64,000 nucleotides of DNA, from contig JADYYP010000025.1 of the NCBI GenBank assembly GCA_020853575.1, forward strand, positions 1-64,000, in the 5' to 3' direction. The translations under genes were made by a program, and so were the position numbers. The DNA is from Planctomycetota bacterium. GTDB lineage: Bacteria; Planctomycetota; UBA1135; GCA-002686595. Under the pieces are notes generated by a model. The model searched no databases. It saw only the letters and a program-made list of their open reading frames with translations, and had not been told where the DNA came from. Positions within the stretch are counted from its first letter, which is position 1. Every line of letters begins with the position of its first letter. Shown piece by piece: positions 47,678 to 56,630 of this stretch.

Positions 47678-48733
47678 ATGCGTCTGTTGCTCAAGGCCGC
47701 GCTCTCGCTCGCCCTGTCCGCCGTTGCCACCGCGCAATCCGAGTTGACCTTCACGATCAACCAAGCGCAGTCGAACTTCACCTGGAGTGGCACGAGCACC
47801 CTGGGAGCGATCGTCGGCAACCCCTCGACGGCCTTCCAAATGAGCGGCACGACGAGCGTGCGAACCTATCCGCTGGGCAGCGACGCGCTCGACTCGGCGG
47901 ACATGCCGGGCAACGGCGACGCGGCGGTCGTCCCCGACCTGCACGGCAAGATCAACAACATCCTGCCGTTCCTCCCGCCGCTGGCGACGATCGACATCAC
48001 CAACCTGCATCTCAAGGTCAACGCGACGCAGTTCTTCGTCGCCACCAACGGCGCCTTCTCGACCTCGATGAGCTTGACCGCGATCTCGGGCACCATGACC
48101 GTGACGCCGTTGGGCTCGGCAGCGTCGAATCAGAACCTCGCCGGCATGGCGTCGACGCCCCAGGCACAGTCGGGCACGCTGACCCAAGCGAGCACGACGC
48201 TGAACCTCGTGCTGCCGGTCAACACGACCTTCCCGTTCTCCGACCCGACGTCTGGCGCCTCGGGCTCGATCACCATCACCGGCACGCTGCGCGCGGCTTG
48301 GACTTGCCCGACGCCCACGACCTACTGCACCGCCAAGACGAATTCACTGGGATGCGTGCCGGCAATCGGCTCGAGCGGCAGCGCGAGCTGGACCAGCGCC
48401 GCGCCGTTCACCGTCAGCGCCACCAACGAGCTCAATCAGAAGAGCGGGCTGTTGTTCTTCGGCTTCGCGGCCTCGAGCGCGCCCTTCCAGGGCGGCACCA
48501 AGTGCGTGGCCTCGCCCACCCTGCGCACCGGCGCCCAAAGCTCCGGCGGCAGCGTCCTGGGCAGCGATTGCAGCGGCACCTACGCGTTCGAGCTCAACTC
48601 CCTGATCCAGTCGCACACCATTCCGGCGCTGATCCCGGGCGAGGAGCTCTTCGCCCAAGTCTGGTCGCGCGACCCCGGCAGCGCCTCGACCACCAACCTG
48701 ACCGACGCCTTGCGCTTCACGATTTGCCACTAG
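47678..48733 (+). CDS. Exported beta-rich protein with shared C-terminal module
   Basis: The 351-residue secreted protein has a signal peptide ending A-T-A-Q (about 1-20). Residues 21-210 are Thr/Ser/Ala-rich with alternating hydrophobic positions, consistent with a beta-sandwich, and match no family I recognise. Residues about 215-351 are the YCT...FTIC module, ending R-F-T-I-C-H. AGGAG is 5 nt before the ATG. Lying after pstB, it is probably a separate transcript. It may be a surface or matrix component. Confidence 0.8.
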   Translation: MRLLLKAALSLALSAVATAQSELTFTINQAQSNFTWSGTSTLGAIVGNPSTAFQMSGTTSVRTYPLGSDALDSADMPGNGDAAVVPDLHGKINNILPFLPPLATIDITNLHLKVNATQFFVATNGAFSTSMSLTAISGTMTVTPLGSAASNQNLAGMASTPQAQSGTLTQASTTLNLVLPVNTTFPFSDPTSGASGSITITGTLRAAWTCPTPTTYCTAKTNSLGCVPAIGSSGSASWTSAAPFTVSATNELNQKSGLLFFGFAASSAPFQGGTKCVASPTLRTGAQSSGGSVLGSDCSGTYAFELNSLIQSHTIPALIPGEELFAQVWSRDPGSASTTNLTDALRFTICH

Positions 48734-48807
48734 GCCCCGGGGACGCGCGCGGTTTTCGAGAGTTCGGTGCACTCCGGCGCGCGCTCCGCTGCACCCTGGG
48801 GGGACGC

Positions 48808-49668
48808 ATGAGTCCTTCGTCGCAGGTCGCGCTCGCCGCTGAATTGCTGGGGCAGCAGGGTTTCCTGCGCCGGCTGGCGCTCGATCTCGTCGGACGTCCC
48901 GACGATGCCGACGACCTCGTCCAGGAGGTCAATCTCAGCGCGCTCGAGCGCCCACCGAGCGACGTCGCGCGTCTGCGCGGCTGGTTGGTCGAAGTCGTCG
49001 GTCGTGTCGCGGCCAGGAGTCGCTGGCGCGCGGCCATGCGCTGCGAGCGTGAGCGCGACGCCGCTCGCGCGGAGCTGCTCGAGCCCGTCGAGCACGACAT
49101 CGACACCGCGCGCGTGTTGCTCGACGCGCTGGCGAGCTTGCCCGACACCTATCGTCACGCGCTGCTCCTGCGCTATTGGCGTGACCGCTCACCGCTGGAG
49201 ATCGCGCGCGACAGCGGCGTGCCGCTCGAGACGGTCAAGTCACGTCTCGCGCGCGGGCGCGCCGCGCTGCGGACCGAGCTCGAGCGACGCTCGAAGTCGC
49301 GTGCGACGTCGTGGAGCTCCGCGCTGGCCGCGCTCGCGTGGCCGCATCAAGGTTGGCTCGCCATCCTGGTCGAGCCGTTCGGCGCGGCGCTGCGCCGCTG
49401 GAGAGTGCAGCTCGCGGGCGGCGCCGCCACGGCGCTCCTGCTCGGCGGACAGGCCGGGCGCGAGCTCGTCGTGCACCCGCTGGCCTTGGTGCCCGCGCAG
49501 CGCAGCGAGCGCGCGCGACCGTGGAGCGCGTTGGTGCCCGCGTCCACGATCCCAGCGCAACCCGAAGTGCTCCCGGCGACTCCGCTCGAGCCCGCGCGAG
49601 ACATTCGGCTCGCACCCGATCCATTGCCCACGCTCGACGCGAGCGCGATCGCCGCGCTCATGCGCTGA
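48808..49668 (+). CDS. ECF-type sigma factor with C-terminal extension
   Basis: The 286-residue sigma factor has region 2 around 30-100 (R-P-D-D-A-D-D-L-V-Q-E, then R-L-R-G-W-L-V-E-V) and region 4 around 105-155 (LPDTYRHALLLRYW, S-P-L-E-I-A-R-D-S-G-V-P-L-E-T-V-K-S-R-L). Residues 160-286 form an additional C-terminal region with a moderately hydrophobic stretch (about 195-213) and a Pro/Ala-rich tail. Some planctomycete ECF sigma groups have such extensions. The role of the tail is unknown. The thioredoxin-domain gene follows 89 nt downstream. Confidence 0.85.
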   Translation: MSPSSQVALAAELLGQQGFLRRLALDLVGRPDDADDLVQEVNLSALERPPSDVARLRGWLVEVVGRVAARSRWRAAMRCERERDAARAELLEPVEHDIDTARVLLDALASLPDTYRHALLLRYWRDRSPLEIARDSGVPLETVKSRLARGRAALRTELERRSKSRATSWSSALAALAWPHQGWLAILVEPFGAALRRWRVQLAGGAATALLLGGQAGRELVVHPLALVPAQRSERARPWSALVPASTIPAQPEVLPATPLEPARDIRLAPDPLPTLDASAIAALMR

Positions 49669-49757
49669 GCGCGATTTCGAAAACCGCCGTCGTTCGCGCG
49701 CCGCGGCAGCCGCCCGGCGCAACGAACCACTCGAACTCCCACAGGTCCACGCCCCAG

Positions 49758-51224
49758 ATGATCGCATCGACTCTGTTCGCCGCTTTCGCCCTCGTTTCCA
49801 CGGTCCAAGAGCACCGGCCGCCGGTGTTCGTCGAGCTCGGGTTCGATGAAGCGCTAGCCAAGGCGCGTGCGGAGAAGCGCATCGCCGTGCTCGACGCGAT
49901 GACCAGCTGGTGCGGTCCGTGCAAGCAGATGGACGCGACGACTTGGCGCGACGCGGGCGTGGTCAAGTGGTTCGCCGACAACGGCTTGGCGATCCAGCTC
50001 GACATGGATCAGCACTCCGCGCTCAAGGAGCAACTGGCGATCAAGGCCTTTCCGACGATCATCGCCTTCCGCGACGGCGTCGAGTTCGATCGCATCGTCG
50101 GCTCGCGGGATGCGGCGGAGTTCGGCGAGTGGCTCGAGAGCGTGCGTGCCGGCAAGACCGCCAAGGAGCGCCTGGCCGCCAAGCTCGCGACGGCGCGCGC
50201 CGCCGGAGCCGCGGGTTACGCCGTGCGGCGTGCATTGGTCGAGGATCTGGCCTTCGGCGGTGAGCTCGACGAGGCGTCGCGCGAGTACCTGTGGCTGTGG
50301 ACCAACGCCGCGGCTTCCGGCCGCGACGTCGCCGGTGAACGCCACGCGATGAGCTACGGGCTCCTCGAGCTCGCGCGCGGCCACGCGCCGACGGCGGTCG
50401 AGTTCCGCAAGCTGCGCGATGCGCTGCAGGTCGGCGTGAGCGGCGGGAGGGCGACGCACGAGGTGTTGAGCGACTGGATCGCGCTCAACGTCATCGTGGG
50501 CGAGACGCAGACGACCGCGCGTTGGGCGGCCAGCGTCGCCGACACGCCGGCGGGGGCCGAAGCGTTGCGCGCCTTCGAAGAGCGGCTGTTCGACGTGCTC
50601 GTCGAGCACGGTCAGTGGCACGCGGCGGGTGTGTGTCTGCGCGAGCCGGTCAAGGGCGTGAAGTGGCTGGCGGACAACCTGGGAGCCTACGACGTCGCGC
50701 CCAGCGGCAAGTCGGGCTCGATCCCGGCGATTCCGCTGATCGCGCCCGGAGCCAAGGGCGCAGCGGGCGGGATGAAGCCCGCCATTCCGATCGGCGGCAA
50801 GGCCAGCGAGGCCAGCGCGGGAGATGCATCCAAGGGCGCGGACTCCAAGGACGAGAGCGGAGACCCCAAGGTCGTGCCCGCGATTCCGCTGACGGCCAAG
50901 CCGGCCGTCGCCGGCATGGTGCCCGCCGTACCGATGGTTCCGGGTGCGGTGGCGCGCCCGAGCGCGCCCACGGATCCGCTCGAGATCGCGCGCGACGTCC
51001 GCATGCGCTTGACCGTGCAACTGCGTGACATGGCCAGCAACCGCTACGCGGCATTGCTCGCCGCTGGGCGAGACGCGGAGGCTTCTTCGGTCGCCGACAC
51101 GCTGCTCGCGGCGGTCGACGACGCGCGTTCGCGCGCCGCATTGGTCGCGAAGTCGATGCGCGCGGGGGTGCTCGATGCACAGCGCGCGCGCCACCAGGCT
51201 TGGCTCGACCAGGCCGCGCAGTGA
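49758..51224 (+). CDS. Exported thioredoxin-domain protein with PAIP repeats
   Basis: The 488-residue protein has a short hydrophobic N-terminus (about 1-18), perhaps a signal peptide. A thioredoxin-like domain follows, with W-C-G-P-C-K-Q-M-D near 50-58 and a cis-Pro strand F-P-T-I-I-A-F near 98. This is a CxxC redox centre. A helical middle region (about 140-310) leads to a Pro/Ala/Gly/Lys segment with four P-A-(I/V)-P units (about 318-400) and a helical C-terminus. The role may be reduction or protein folding outside the cytoplasm. It lies after the sigma-factor gene. Confidence 0.85.
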   Translation: MIASTLFAAFALVSTVQEHRPPVFVELGFDEALAKARAEKRIAVLDAMTSWCGPCKQMDATTWRDAGVVKWFADNGLAIQLDMDQHSALKEQLAIKAFPTIIAFRDGVEFDRIVGSRDAAEFGEWLESVRAGKTAKERLAAKLATARAAGAAGYAVRRALVEDLAFGGELDEASREYLWLWTNAAASGRDVAGERHAMSYGLLELARGHAPTAVEFRKLRDALQVGVSGGRATHEVLSDWIALNVIVGETQTTARWAASVADTPAGAEALRAFEERLFDVLVEHGQWHAAGVCLREPVKGVKWLADNLGAYDVAPSGKSGSIPAIPLIAPGAKGAAGGMKPAIPIGGKASEASAGDASKGADSKDESGDPKVVPAIPLTAKPAVAGMVPAVPMVPGAVARPSAPTDPLEIARDVRMRLTVQLRDMASNRYAALLAAGRDAEASSVADTLLAAVDDARSRAALVAKSMRAGVLDAQRARHQAWLDQAAQ

Positions 51225-51273
51225 ATCCCGAGAGCGCGGCGCACGCAGCGCTCCCAGCAACCAGGAAAGCCCC

Positions 51274-52593
51274 ATGAAAACGACCCTGTTCGCACTCTCT
51301 GCACTCGCCCTCGCCGCGCTGCCGCTGCGCGCCCAAGAGCTCTTGCTCGGCGATCGCTTCGGCCAGCGCGTGTTGCGCCTCAACCGCGCCACGGGAGCGG
51401 TGATCAACGGCTCGTTCATCCCCGACGGCGTCGGCTCGGGCTTGTACGACTTCCAACGTCCGCGCGAGGTGCTGCAAGTGCCGCCGTTCTTGCTCGTGCT
51501 CGACACCGACGCGGACAAGCTCTTCCGCTTCATCTGGGACGGCGCCACGGCCACGTACCACTCGACGCTCACGCCGGGCATCGACGATGCGCGCGGAATT
51601 GCCTACGACGGCGCGGGAACGATCTACATCGCGAACAATGGCACCGCCAACGGTGCCCCGGGACATGCGCTGGTGCGTTTGACGCTCGGTGGCGCGCTGC
51701 TGCCGCCGCTGCCGATCAACTCACTGCCCATCGCGCAGTTGGACGACGTCGAGTTCTTCAACGGTGAGCTGCTGATCGCCAACGCCGCGATGAACAGGCT
51801 CGAGCGCTACTCGCCCGCGGGCCCGTTCCTGGGCTACGTGAGCACGAGCACGACCTTGATCACCTCGCCGACGAGCTGCATGCCGGCCCTGCTCTCGAAC
51901 GATCTGATCGTCGCCAGCGGACTCTCCGCGACGGGCGTGCACAAGCTCGACAGTGCCTACGCCGGAGTCTCGTTTTCGTCTTGGGCCTTCTGGACCGTGG
52001 GCGCCGCGGCGGAGCTCTCCAGCGGCCAGTACCTCCTCACCGGACCCAGCGGCCTGGCGCGGCTCAATCCGAACACCGGCGGCTTCGCGTTCCTGACGAC
52101 GCCCGGAGGCGTGCAACCCGAGCTGTTCGCGGCGTTCGATCCGCTCGCGGTGTGCAGCGGCGGCGTCGCGTACTGCACGTCGGGGACCACCAGCAGTGGC
52201 TGCGTGCCGTTGATGAACGGCAGTGGCAGCCCGAGCGCGACGGCGCTCAGTGGCTTCACGCTCGGAGTGACGCAACTCGAGGGACAGAAGCAGGGGCTGA
52301 TCTTCTACGGGGTCAGCGGTCGCGCGCTGGCCGCATGGGGCTCGAGCTCGAGCTTCCTGTGCGTGAAGTCGCCGACGCAGCGCATGAGCGTGCTCAACTC
52401 CGGCGGAACGGCGGGCGCGTGCGATGGCCTGCTCAGCGAGGACTGGAACGCCTTCATGACGGCGCACCCCGGCGCGCTCGGCAGTCCGCGGTCCGCGGGC
52501 CAGGCGCTGCAGGCGCAGGGCTGGTTCCGCGATCCGCCGAGCCCCAAGACCACCAACCTCACGAACGCCGTCGAGTTCATCGTTTGTCCCTGA
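51274..52593 (+). CDS. Exported beta-propeller-like protein with shared C-terminal module
   Basis: The 439-residue protein has a signal peptide ending L-R-A-Q (about 1-21). Residues about 22-290 contain repeats of G-x-x-Y-x-A-N-N / L-D-x-x-F-x-G-x-L-L-I-A-N type consistent with a beta-propeller, possibly NHL-like (LLLGDRFGQRVLRLNRATG, GIAYDGAGTIYIANN). The C-terminal module begins Y-C-T-S-G-T and ends F-I-V-C-P. Relatives of the propeller usually bind ligands or act in surface recognition; I cannot assign a function. It has its own hairpin downstream (52648-52679). Confidence 0.85.
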   Translation: MKTTLFALSALALAALPLRAQELLLGDRFGQRVLRLNRATGAVINGSFIPDGVGSGLYDFQRPREVLQVPPFLLVLDTDADKLFRFIWDGATATYHSTLTPGIDDARGIAYDGAGTIYIANNGTANGAPGHALVRLTLGGALLPPLPINSLPIAQLDDVEFFNGELLIANAAMNRLERYSPAGPFLGYVSTSTTLITSPTSCMPALLSNDLIVASGLSATGVHKLDSAYAGVSFSSWAFWTVGAAAELSSGQYLLTGPSGLARLNPNTGGFAFLTTPGGVQPELFAAFDPLAVCSGGVAYCTSGTTSSGCVPLMNGSGSPSATALSGFTLGVTQLEGQKQGLIFYGVSGRALAAWGSSSSFLCVKSPTQRMSVLNSGGTAGACDGLLSEDWNAFMTAHPGALGSPRSAGQALQAQGWFRDPPSPKTTNLTNAVEFIVCP

Positions 52594-52647
52594 GATGGTC
52601 GGACCGGTCGAGCGCCGTTGCCGCGGCGCGACCGAGCTGAGTCGTTC

Positions 52648-52679
52648 GAGGCCGGCTGCTGGTGCAAGCAGTCGGCCTC
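52648..52679 (+). terminator. Terminator after the beta-propeller gene
   Basis: A 13-bp stem with one G-U pair (52648-52660 with 52667-52679) encloses a 6-nt loop, followed by gtgtttcg. Confidence 0.75.
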
Positions 52680-52904
52680 GTGTTTCGACGAGATCCGCGG
52701 AGGCGCGCGAGCTCGCGCGGCAGGACTTGCTGCGGATGTTCCAGGGCTGCGAGATCGAGGCCACGTCGAGCGCGCTCGCGCAGCGCGCGGACGCGGGCCT
52801 CACGCTGGTGCGTTGAAGGCCTATGCGCGCAGCGCGCACGGCTCCCGAAGCTCCTCAGTGTGGGGTACCGCACTGCAGCAAGGCGACCGCGCCGGCGCGC
52901 TCTC

Positions 52905-52910
52905 TAGACT
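52905..52910 (+). promoter_or_regulatory. TAGACT -10-like box 9 nt before the dehydrogenase start
   Basis: TAGACT ends 9 nt before the ATG at 52920, leaving at most a 2-3 nt leader. An in-frame GTG at 52911 abuts the box and is an unlikely start. Confidence 0.45.
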
Positions 52911-52919
52911 GTGGCGCGC

Positions 52920-54110
52920 ATGAAGTTCACATACGCGGTGTTGGGCGCGGGTCGCCAGGGTGTCGCGATGGCTTTCGACCTGGCGCTGAACGGCGAGGCC
53001 AAGCTGGTGCGTGTTGCCGACAGCGACGCCAAGGTCGCCGAGCGCGCAGTCAAGCGCCTGAAGAAGCTCACCAAGGGAACACGCTGCCGCTTCGAGGCCG
53101 TGCGCTGCGACGTGGAGAAACGCAAGCACGTGCGCGACGTGCTCGACGGCGTGCAAGTGGCGCTCTCTGGCGTTCCGTACCGTTTCAACGCTCGGCTCGC
53201 GGAGTGGTGCGTCGAGTCGGGGAGCTCGTTCCTCGACCTGGGTGGCAACACGGCGGTGGTGCGCCAGGAGCTCGCCTTGCACAAGCGCGCCAAGAAGGCC
53301 GGCGTGAGCATCGTGCCCGATTGCGGACTCGCTCCCGGACTGGGCAACCACCTCGCCGCGCACGGCGTCGCTTCGATGGACCAGGCGCGCCACGTGCACG
53401 TGCGCTGTGGTGGTCTGCCCGAAACACGCGTCGGACCGTTGGGCTACAAGCTCGTGTTCAACTTCTACGGCCTGTGGAACGAGTACCGCGGTGACGCGGA
53501 GTTCCTGCGCGGCGGCAAGCGCGTGCGCGTTCCGACCTTGACCGAGCTCGAAGCGTTCGAGTCGACGCAGCTGGGCGCCTTGGAAGCGTGCGTGACCAGC
53601 GGCGGCACGAGCACCTGCCCGCAGACTTGGGAGCACGTGCTGGAGAGCTTCGACTACAAGACCATCCGCTACGCGGGACATTGGGCCCAGATCCGCACGC
53701 TGTTCGAGCTGGGCTTCATGGACGAGCGGTTCGAGGCACGCGATGGCGCGCGCTTCGAGCCGGTCGAGCTCACGCGGCGCTTGTTCGAAGAGCGCTTGGC
53801 GTTCCCTGACGTGCGCGACGTCGTGCTGCTCCGCGTGCTCGTGCGCGGCACGCACCAGGGCCATCCGCTAGAGCTGCAGTACGACTGCTTCGATCGCCAC
53901 GACGAAGCCACGGGTTTCACCGCGATGGAACGCACCACGGCCTTCCCCGCGGCGCTGGTCGCGCATTTCCAGGCGCGCGGACTGATCGAGCCCGGCGCAC
54001 GCCCGCTCGAAGTCTGCGTGCCCGCGCTGCGTTACTTCGACGAGCTCGCGCAACACGACATCGCAGTGCAGCTCACGCGCGACGCAACACGCGCCCCGGC
54101 GCGGGATTGA
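52920..54110 (+). CDS. Saccharopine dehydrogenase-like / lysine 6-dehydrogenase-like oxidoreductase
   Basis: The 396-residue cytosolic oxidoreductase has an N-terminal Rossmann fold with VLGAGRQGVAMAFDL (residues 6-20) and A-D-S-D, followed by the family block FLDLGGNTAVVRQEL, PDCGLAPGLGNHLAAHG, and V-R-C-G-G-L-P, L-G-Y-K-L-V-F. These match lysine 6-dehydrogenase/saccharopine dehydrogenase relatives. The substrate is probably an amino acid or adduct but is not proven. The ATG at 52920 follows a -10-like box by 9 nt. It converges on the PLP decarboxylase with 4 nt between the stops. Confidence 0.9.
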   Translation: MKFTYAVLGAGRQGVAMAFDLALNGEAKLVRVADSDAKVAERAVKRLKKLTKGTRCRFEAVRCDVEKRKHVRDVLDGVQVALSGVPYRFNARLAEWCVESGSSFLDLGGNTAVVRQELALHKRAKKAGVSIVPDCGLAPGLGNHLAAHGVASMDQARHVHVRCGGLPETRVGPLGYKLVFNFYGLWNEYRGDAEFLRGGKRVRVPTLTELEAFESTQLGALEACVTSGGTSTCPQTWEHVLESFDYKTIRYAGHWAQIRTLFELGFMDERFEARDGARFEPVELTRRLFEERLAFPDVRDVVLLRVLVRGTHQGHPLELQYDCFDRHDEATGFTAMERTTAFPAALVAHFQARGLIEPGARPLEVCVPALRYFDELAQHDIAVQLTRDATRAPARD

Positions 54111-54114
54111 GCGC

Positions 54115-55524
54115 TCACTCCGCTGCGTCGCGCATGTCGCGCCACAGGCGCTCGACGTGCTCGCGCTCGGTGGCCAGCGCGCCGATCGACACGCGCACCA
54201 TCCAGCGACCATCGAGCTGCGCGGGGGTGACCCATGCGCGGCCGCTCGCGTGCAGGCGCTCGACCCACTCCAGCGTGTGGCGGTCGAGCTCGTCAGCGCT
54301 GCGCTGGGGCGGCTCATGGCGCACGCACACGGTCTGCAACACCACGGGCGCGAGCACGCGCCAATTCGGTGCCGCGCGCACCGCCTCGGCGAGCCACTGC
54401 GCGTTGGCCAGGTCGCGCCGCAGGCGCGCTTGCAAGCCGCGCACGCCTTGCTCGCGGATCAAGCACCACAGCTTGAGCGCGCGGAAGCGTCGTCCCAGCG
54501 GGATGCCCCAATCGCGGTAGTTCTTCACGCGTCCGTCGAGCGCGGTCTGGAGGTAGCTCGGATTGGTGCTCATGACGCGCACCAAGTGCTGCGGGTCGCG
54601 CACGTAGTACAGCGAGCAATCGAAGGCCGCTCCGAGCCACTTGTGCGGGTTGATCACGATCGAATCCGCGCCTTCGATGCCACGCCACAACGCGCGGCAC
54701 TCGGGCAAGATCATCGCCGATCCAGCCATCGCGCCGTCGACGTGCAACCAAGCAGCGTGCTTCCGCGCGAGCTCGGCGCAGTGCTCGATTCCGTCCATGG
54801 CGGTGGTCGTGGTCGTGCCCGTCGTGGCGACGATCGCGCACGGCGTTCGCCCGCGCGCCAGGTCGTCCTCGATGGCGTGCGCGAGCTCGTCCGTGAGCAT
54901 CGCGAAGCGCTCGTCGACGCCGATCTTGCGCACGTGCTCGCGGCCGAAACCGGCGAGCAGCGCGGCCTTCTCGACCGAACTGTGGCTGTGCGCCGAGACG
55001 TACACCACCAGCGGCGCTCCGCCGCCCTGCAAGCCGCCGCGCGCGCTCGCGAAGCCCGACACTCGCTCGCGAGCGCAGATCAACGCCAGCAGCGTGGACG
55101 TCGAGGCCGTGTCTTGGATGACGCCGCTCCAAGCGCCGGAAAGCCCGACCATTTGGCGCATCCAGTCGACCACGCGCTCTTCCAGCTCGCTCAGGGCCGG
55201 CGCGGATTGCCAGGCGAGCCCGAGCACGCCCAAGCCGGTGCTCAAGTAGTCGCCGAGCACGCTGGCGAGCTCGCCGTTGGAGGGGAAGTAGCCGAAGAAG
55301 CTCGGGTGCTGCCAGTGCGAGAGCCCGGGCAAGAGCACGCGCTCGACGTCGCGCAGCACGAGCTCGAAGCTCTCGGGATCGTCGGGCGCTGCGGCGGGCA
55401 GTTGCGCGAGCACGGCGCCGGGCTCGACCGGCGGATGCACCGGCCGGGATGCGACGCCGGCACGGTAGTCCGCGATCCAGTCGACGACTTGGTGACCGAA
55501 ACGCCTGAATTCCTCGGGGTTCAT
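54115..55524 (-). CDS. PLP-dependent aromatic/L-amino acid decarboxylase
   Basis: The 469-residue enzyme of the group II decarboxylase family removes the carboxyl of an aromatic or related amino acid. The N-terminus FRRFGHQVVDWIADY matches the family. The PLP lysine lies in N-P-H-K-W-L-G (near 290), preceded by WLHVDGAMAGSAMILPE with the ring-stacking Asp. The substrate-binding H-S-H-S-S and T-T-G-T-T-T-T-T-A sequences are also present. The ATG at 55524 agrees with homologue starts. It reads in the same direction as the neighbouring SDR gene (28 nt gap), so these may form an operon. Confidence 0.95.
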   Translation of the reverse strand: MNPEEFRRFGHQVVDWIADYRAGVASRPVHPPVEPGAVLAQLPAAAPDDPESFELVLRDVERVLLPGLSHWQHPSFFGYFPSNGELASVLGDYLSTGLGVLGLAWQSAPALSELEERVVDWMRQMVGLSGAWSGVIQDTASTSTLLALICARERVSGFASARGGLQGGGAPLVVYVSAHSHSSVEKAALLAGFGREHVRKIGVDERFAMLTDELAHAIEDDLARGRTPCAIVATTGTTTTTAMDGIEHCAELARKHAAWLHVDGAMAGSAMILPECRALWRGIEGADSIVINPHKWLGAAFDCSLYYVRDPQHLVRVMSTNPSYLQTALDGRVKNYRDWGIPLGRRFRALKLWCLIREQGVRGLQARLRRDLANAQWLAEAVRAAPNWRVLAPVVLQTVCVRHEPPQRSADELDRHTLEWVERLHASGRAWVTPAQLDGRWMVRVSIGALATEREHVERLWRDMRDAAE

Positions 55525-55552
55525 TGGGGAAGTGCGGCTCGACGCCGGTCGC

Positions 55553-56527
55553 TCACTGGGCCGCCGCGTCGGTCTCGGCGCACGCGCGCGCGAGCATCTC
55601 GGCCTGCGGCCGGATCGCGTAGCCCAGCTCGCGAATGGCCTTGCTCGAATCCGCGAAGGTGTACCAGCCCCAGGTGCGGAAGACCTCGGGCGTCCACGGA
55701 GGTCGAGCGAGTCCGGCGAGGTCGAGCGCGCTCGCGGCGAAGCGCAGCGGGCCGAGCGCGAGCGTCGGGATCCGCGCCCGCGGCGGGGCGACTCCCAGCG
55801 AGCGCGCCAAGCCGCCGTAGAGCTCCGCCCAACTCAGATTGTGGCCACCGAGGATGTAGCGTTCGCCGATTCGGCCGCGCTCGAGCGCCGCCAGGCACCC
55901 GCTCGCGACGTCCTCGACGTCGCACACGCTCGTCCCGCCGGGCGGGACCCAGCGGACCTCGCCGGAACGCAGGCGCGCGAGCGTCGACGCGGACGGACCG
56001 AAAAGCCGCGGTCCGAGCAGTGCTCCGGGGTTGACGACGACCACGGGCATTCCGGCCCATGCGGCGCACAACGCGCGCTCTTCCGCCTCGTGCTTGGTCG
56101 TCACGTACGACACGTGCGCGGAGTGCAGGTTCCACGAGGCGTGCTCGTCGAGCGGCTCGGGCTCGCGCGTGCCGCCGACCGCGGCCGTGGTCGAGACGTG
56201 CACGATGCGCTCGAGCCCACGATCGTGCGCCGCGCGCAGCAGTGCCGCGGTGCCTTCGACGTTGACCTGGCGCTGCTCACGATTGCCGCGCGACCAAAGA
56301 CCCTTGTGCGCCGCGCAGTGGAGCAGCGCGCGCGCTCCTCGGCAGGCGTTGCGCAAGCCGCGCTCGTCGCGCAGGTCGGCCTGGACCACCTCGACGCCCT
56401 GTTCGGCCAGCCACGGGCGCGAGTGGCCGGGGCGGACCATCGCGCGCACGGGGATGCCGCGAGCGCGCAGTTGCGCGACCGCGTGCGAGCCGAGGAACCC
56501 ACCGGCGCCTGTGACGAGAACGGTCAT
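55553..56527 (-). CDS. NAD-dependent epimerase/dehydratase (extended SDR)
   Basis: The 324-residue enzyme has an N-terminal NAD(P)-binding motif VTGAGGFLGSHAVAQL (4-19), and the SDR active-site region has HVSTTAAVGG followed by Y-V-T-T-K (YxxxK, near 139-143). The C-terminal domain has V-V-V-V-N-P-G-A-L-L-G-P. It resembles dihydroflavonol 4-reductase/cholesterol-dehydrogenase-like SDRs. The substrate is unknown. A TAAATT box ends 7 nt before the ATG. The gene lies upstream of the PLP decarboxylase gene on the same strand. Confidence 0.92.
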   Translation of the reverse strand: MTVLVTGAGGFLGSHAVAQLRARGIPVRAMVRPGHSRPWLAEQGVEVVQADLRDERGLRNACRGARALLHCAAHKGLWSRGNREQRQVNVEGTAALLRAAHDRGLERIVHVSTTAAVGGTREPEPLDEHASWNLHSAHVSYVTTKHEAEERALCAAWAGMPVVVVNPGALLGPRLFGPSASTLARLRSGEVRWVPPGGTSVCDVEDVASGCLAALERGRIGERYILGGHNLSWAELYGGLARSLGVAPPRARIPTLALGPLRFAASALDLAGLARPPWTPEVFRTWGWYTFADSSKAIRELGYAIRPQAEMLARACAETDAAAQ

Positions 56528-56534
56528 CACCCGC

Positions 56535-56540
56535 AATTTA
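56535..56540 (-). promoter_or_regulatory. TAAATT -10-like box 7 nt before the SDR start
   Basis: The hexamer is TAAATT on the minus strand and ends 7 nt before the ATG at 56527. No SD sequence is present, which suggests a leaderless mRNA. Confidence 0.45.
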
Positions 56541-56630
56541 GCGCGAATTCGCGGACCCGCGCGTGATTCCTCGCCCACTTGCTTGGTGGATTCCATCGAT
56601 CCGCAGCAGCATCCGACGAGCACGCCGAGC

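Larger units (their letters stand above)
52594..52919 (+). other. Intergenic region with terminator and promoter
   Basis: About 326 bp between two co-directional genes. It holds the terminator at 52648-52679 and the TAGACT box at 52905-52910. The short open frames in it are unsupported; I see no RNA gene. Confidence 0.5.
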
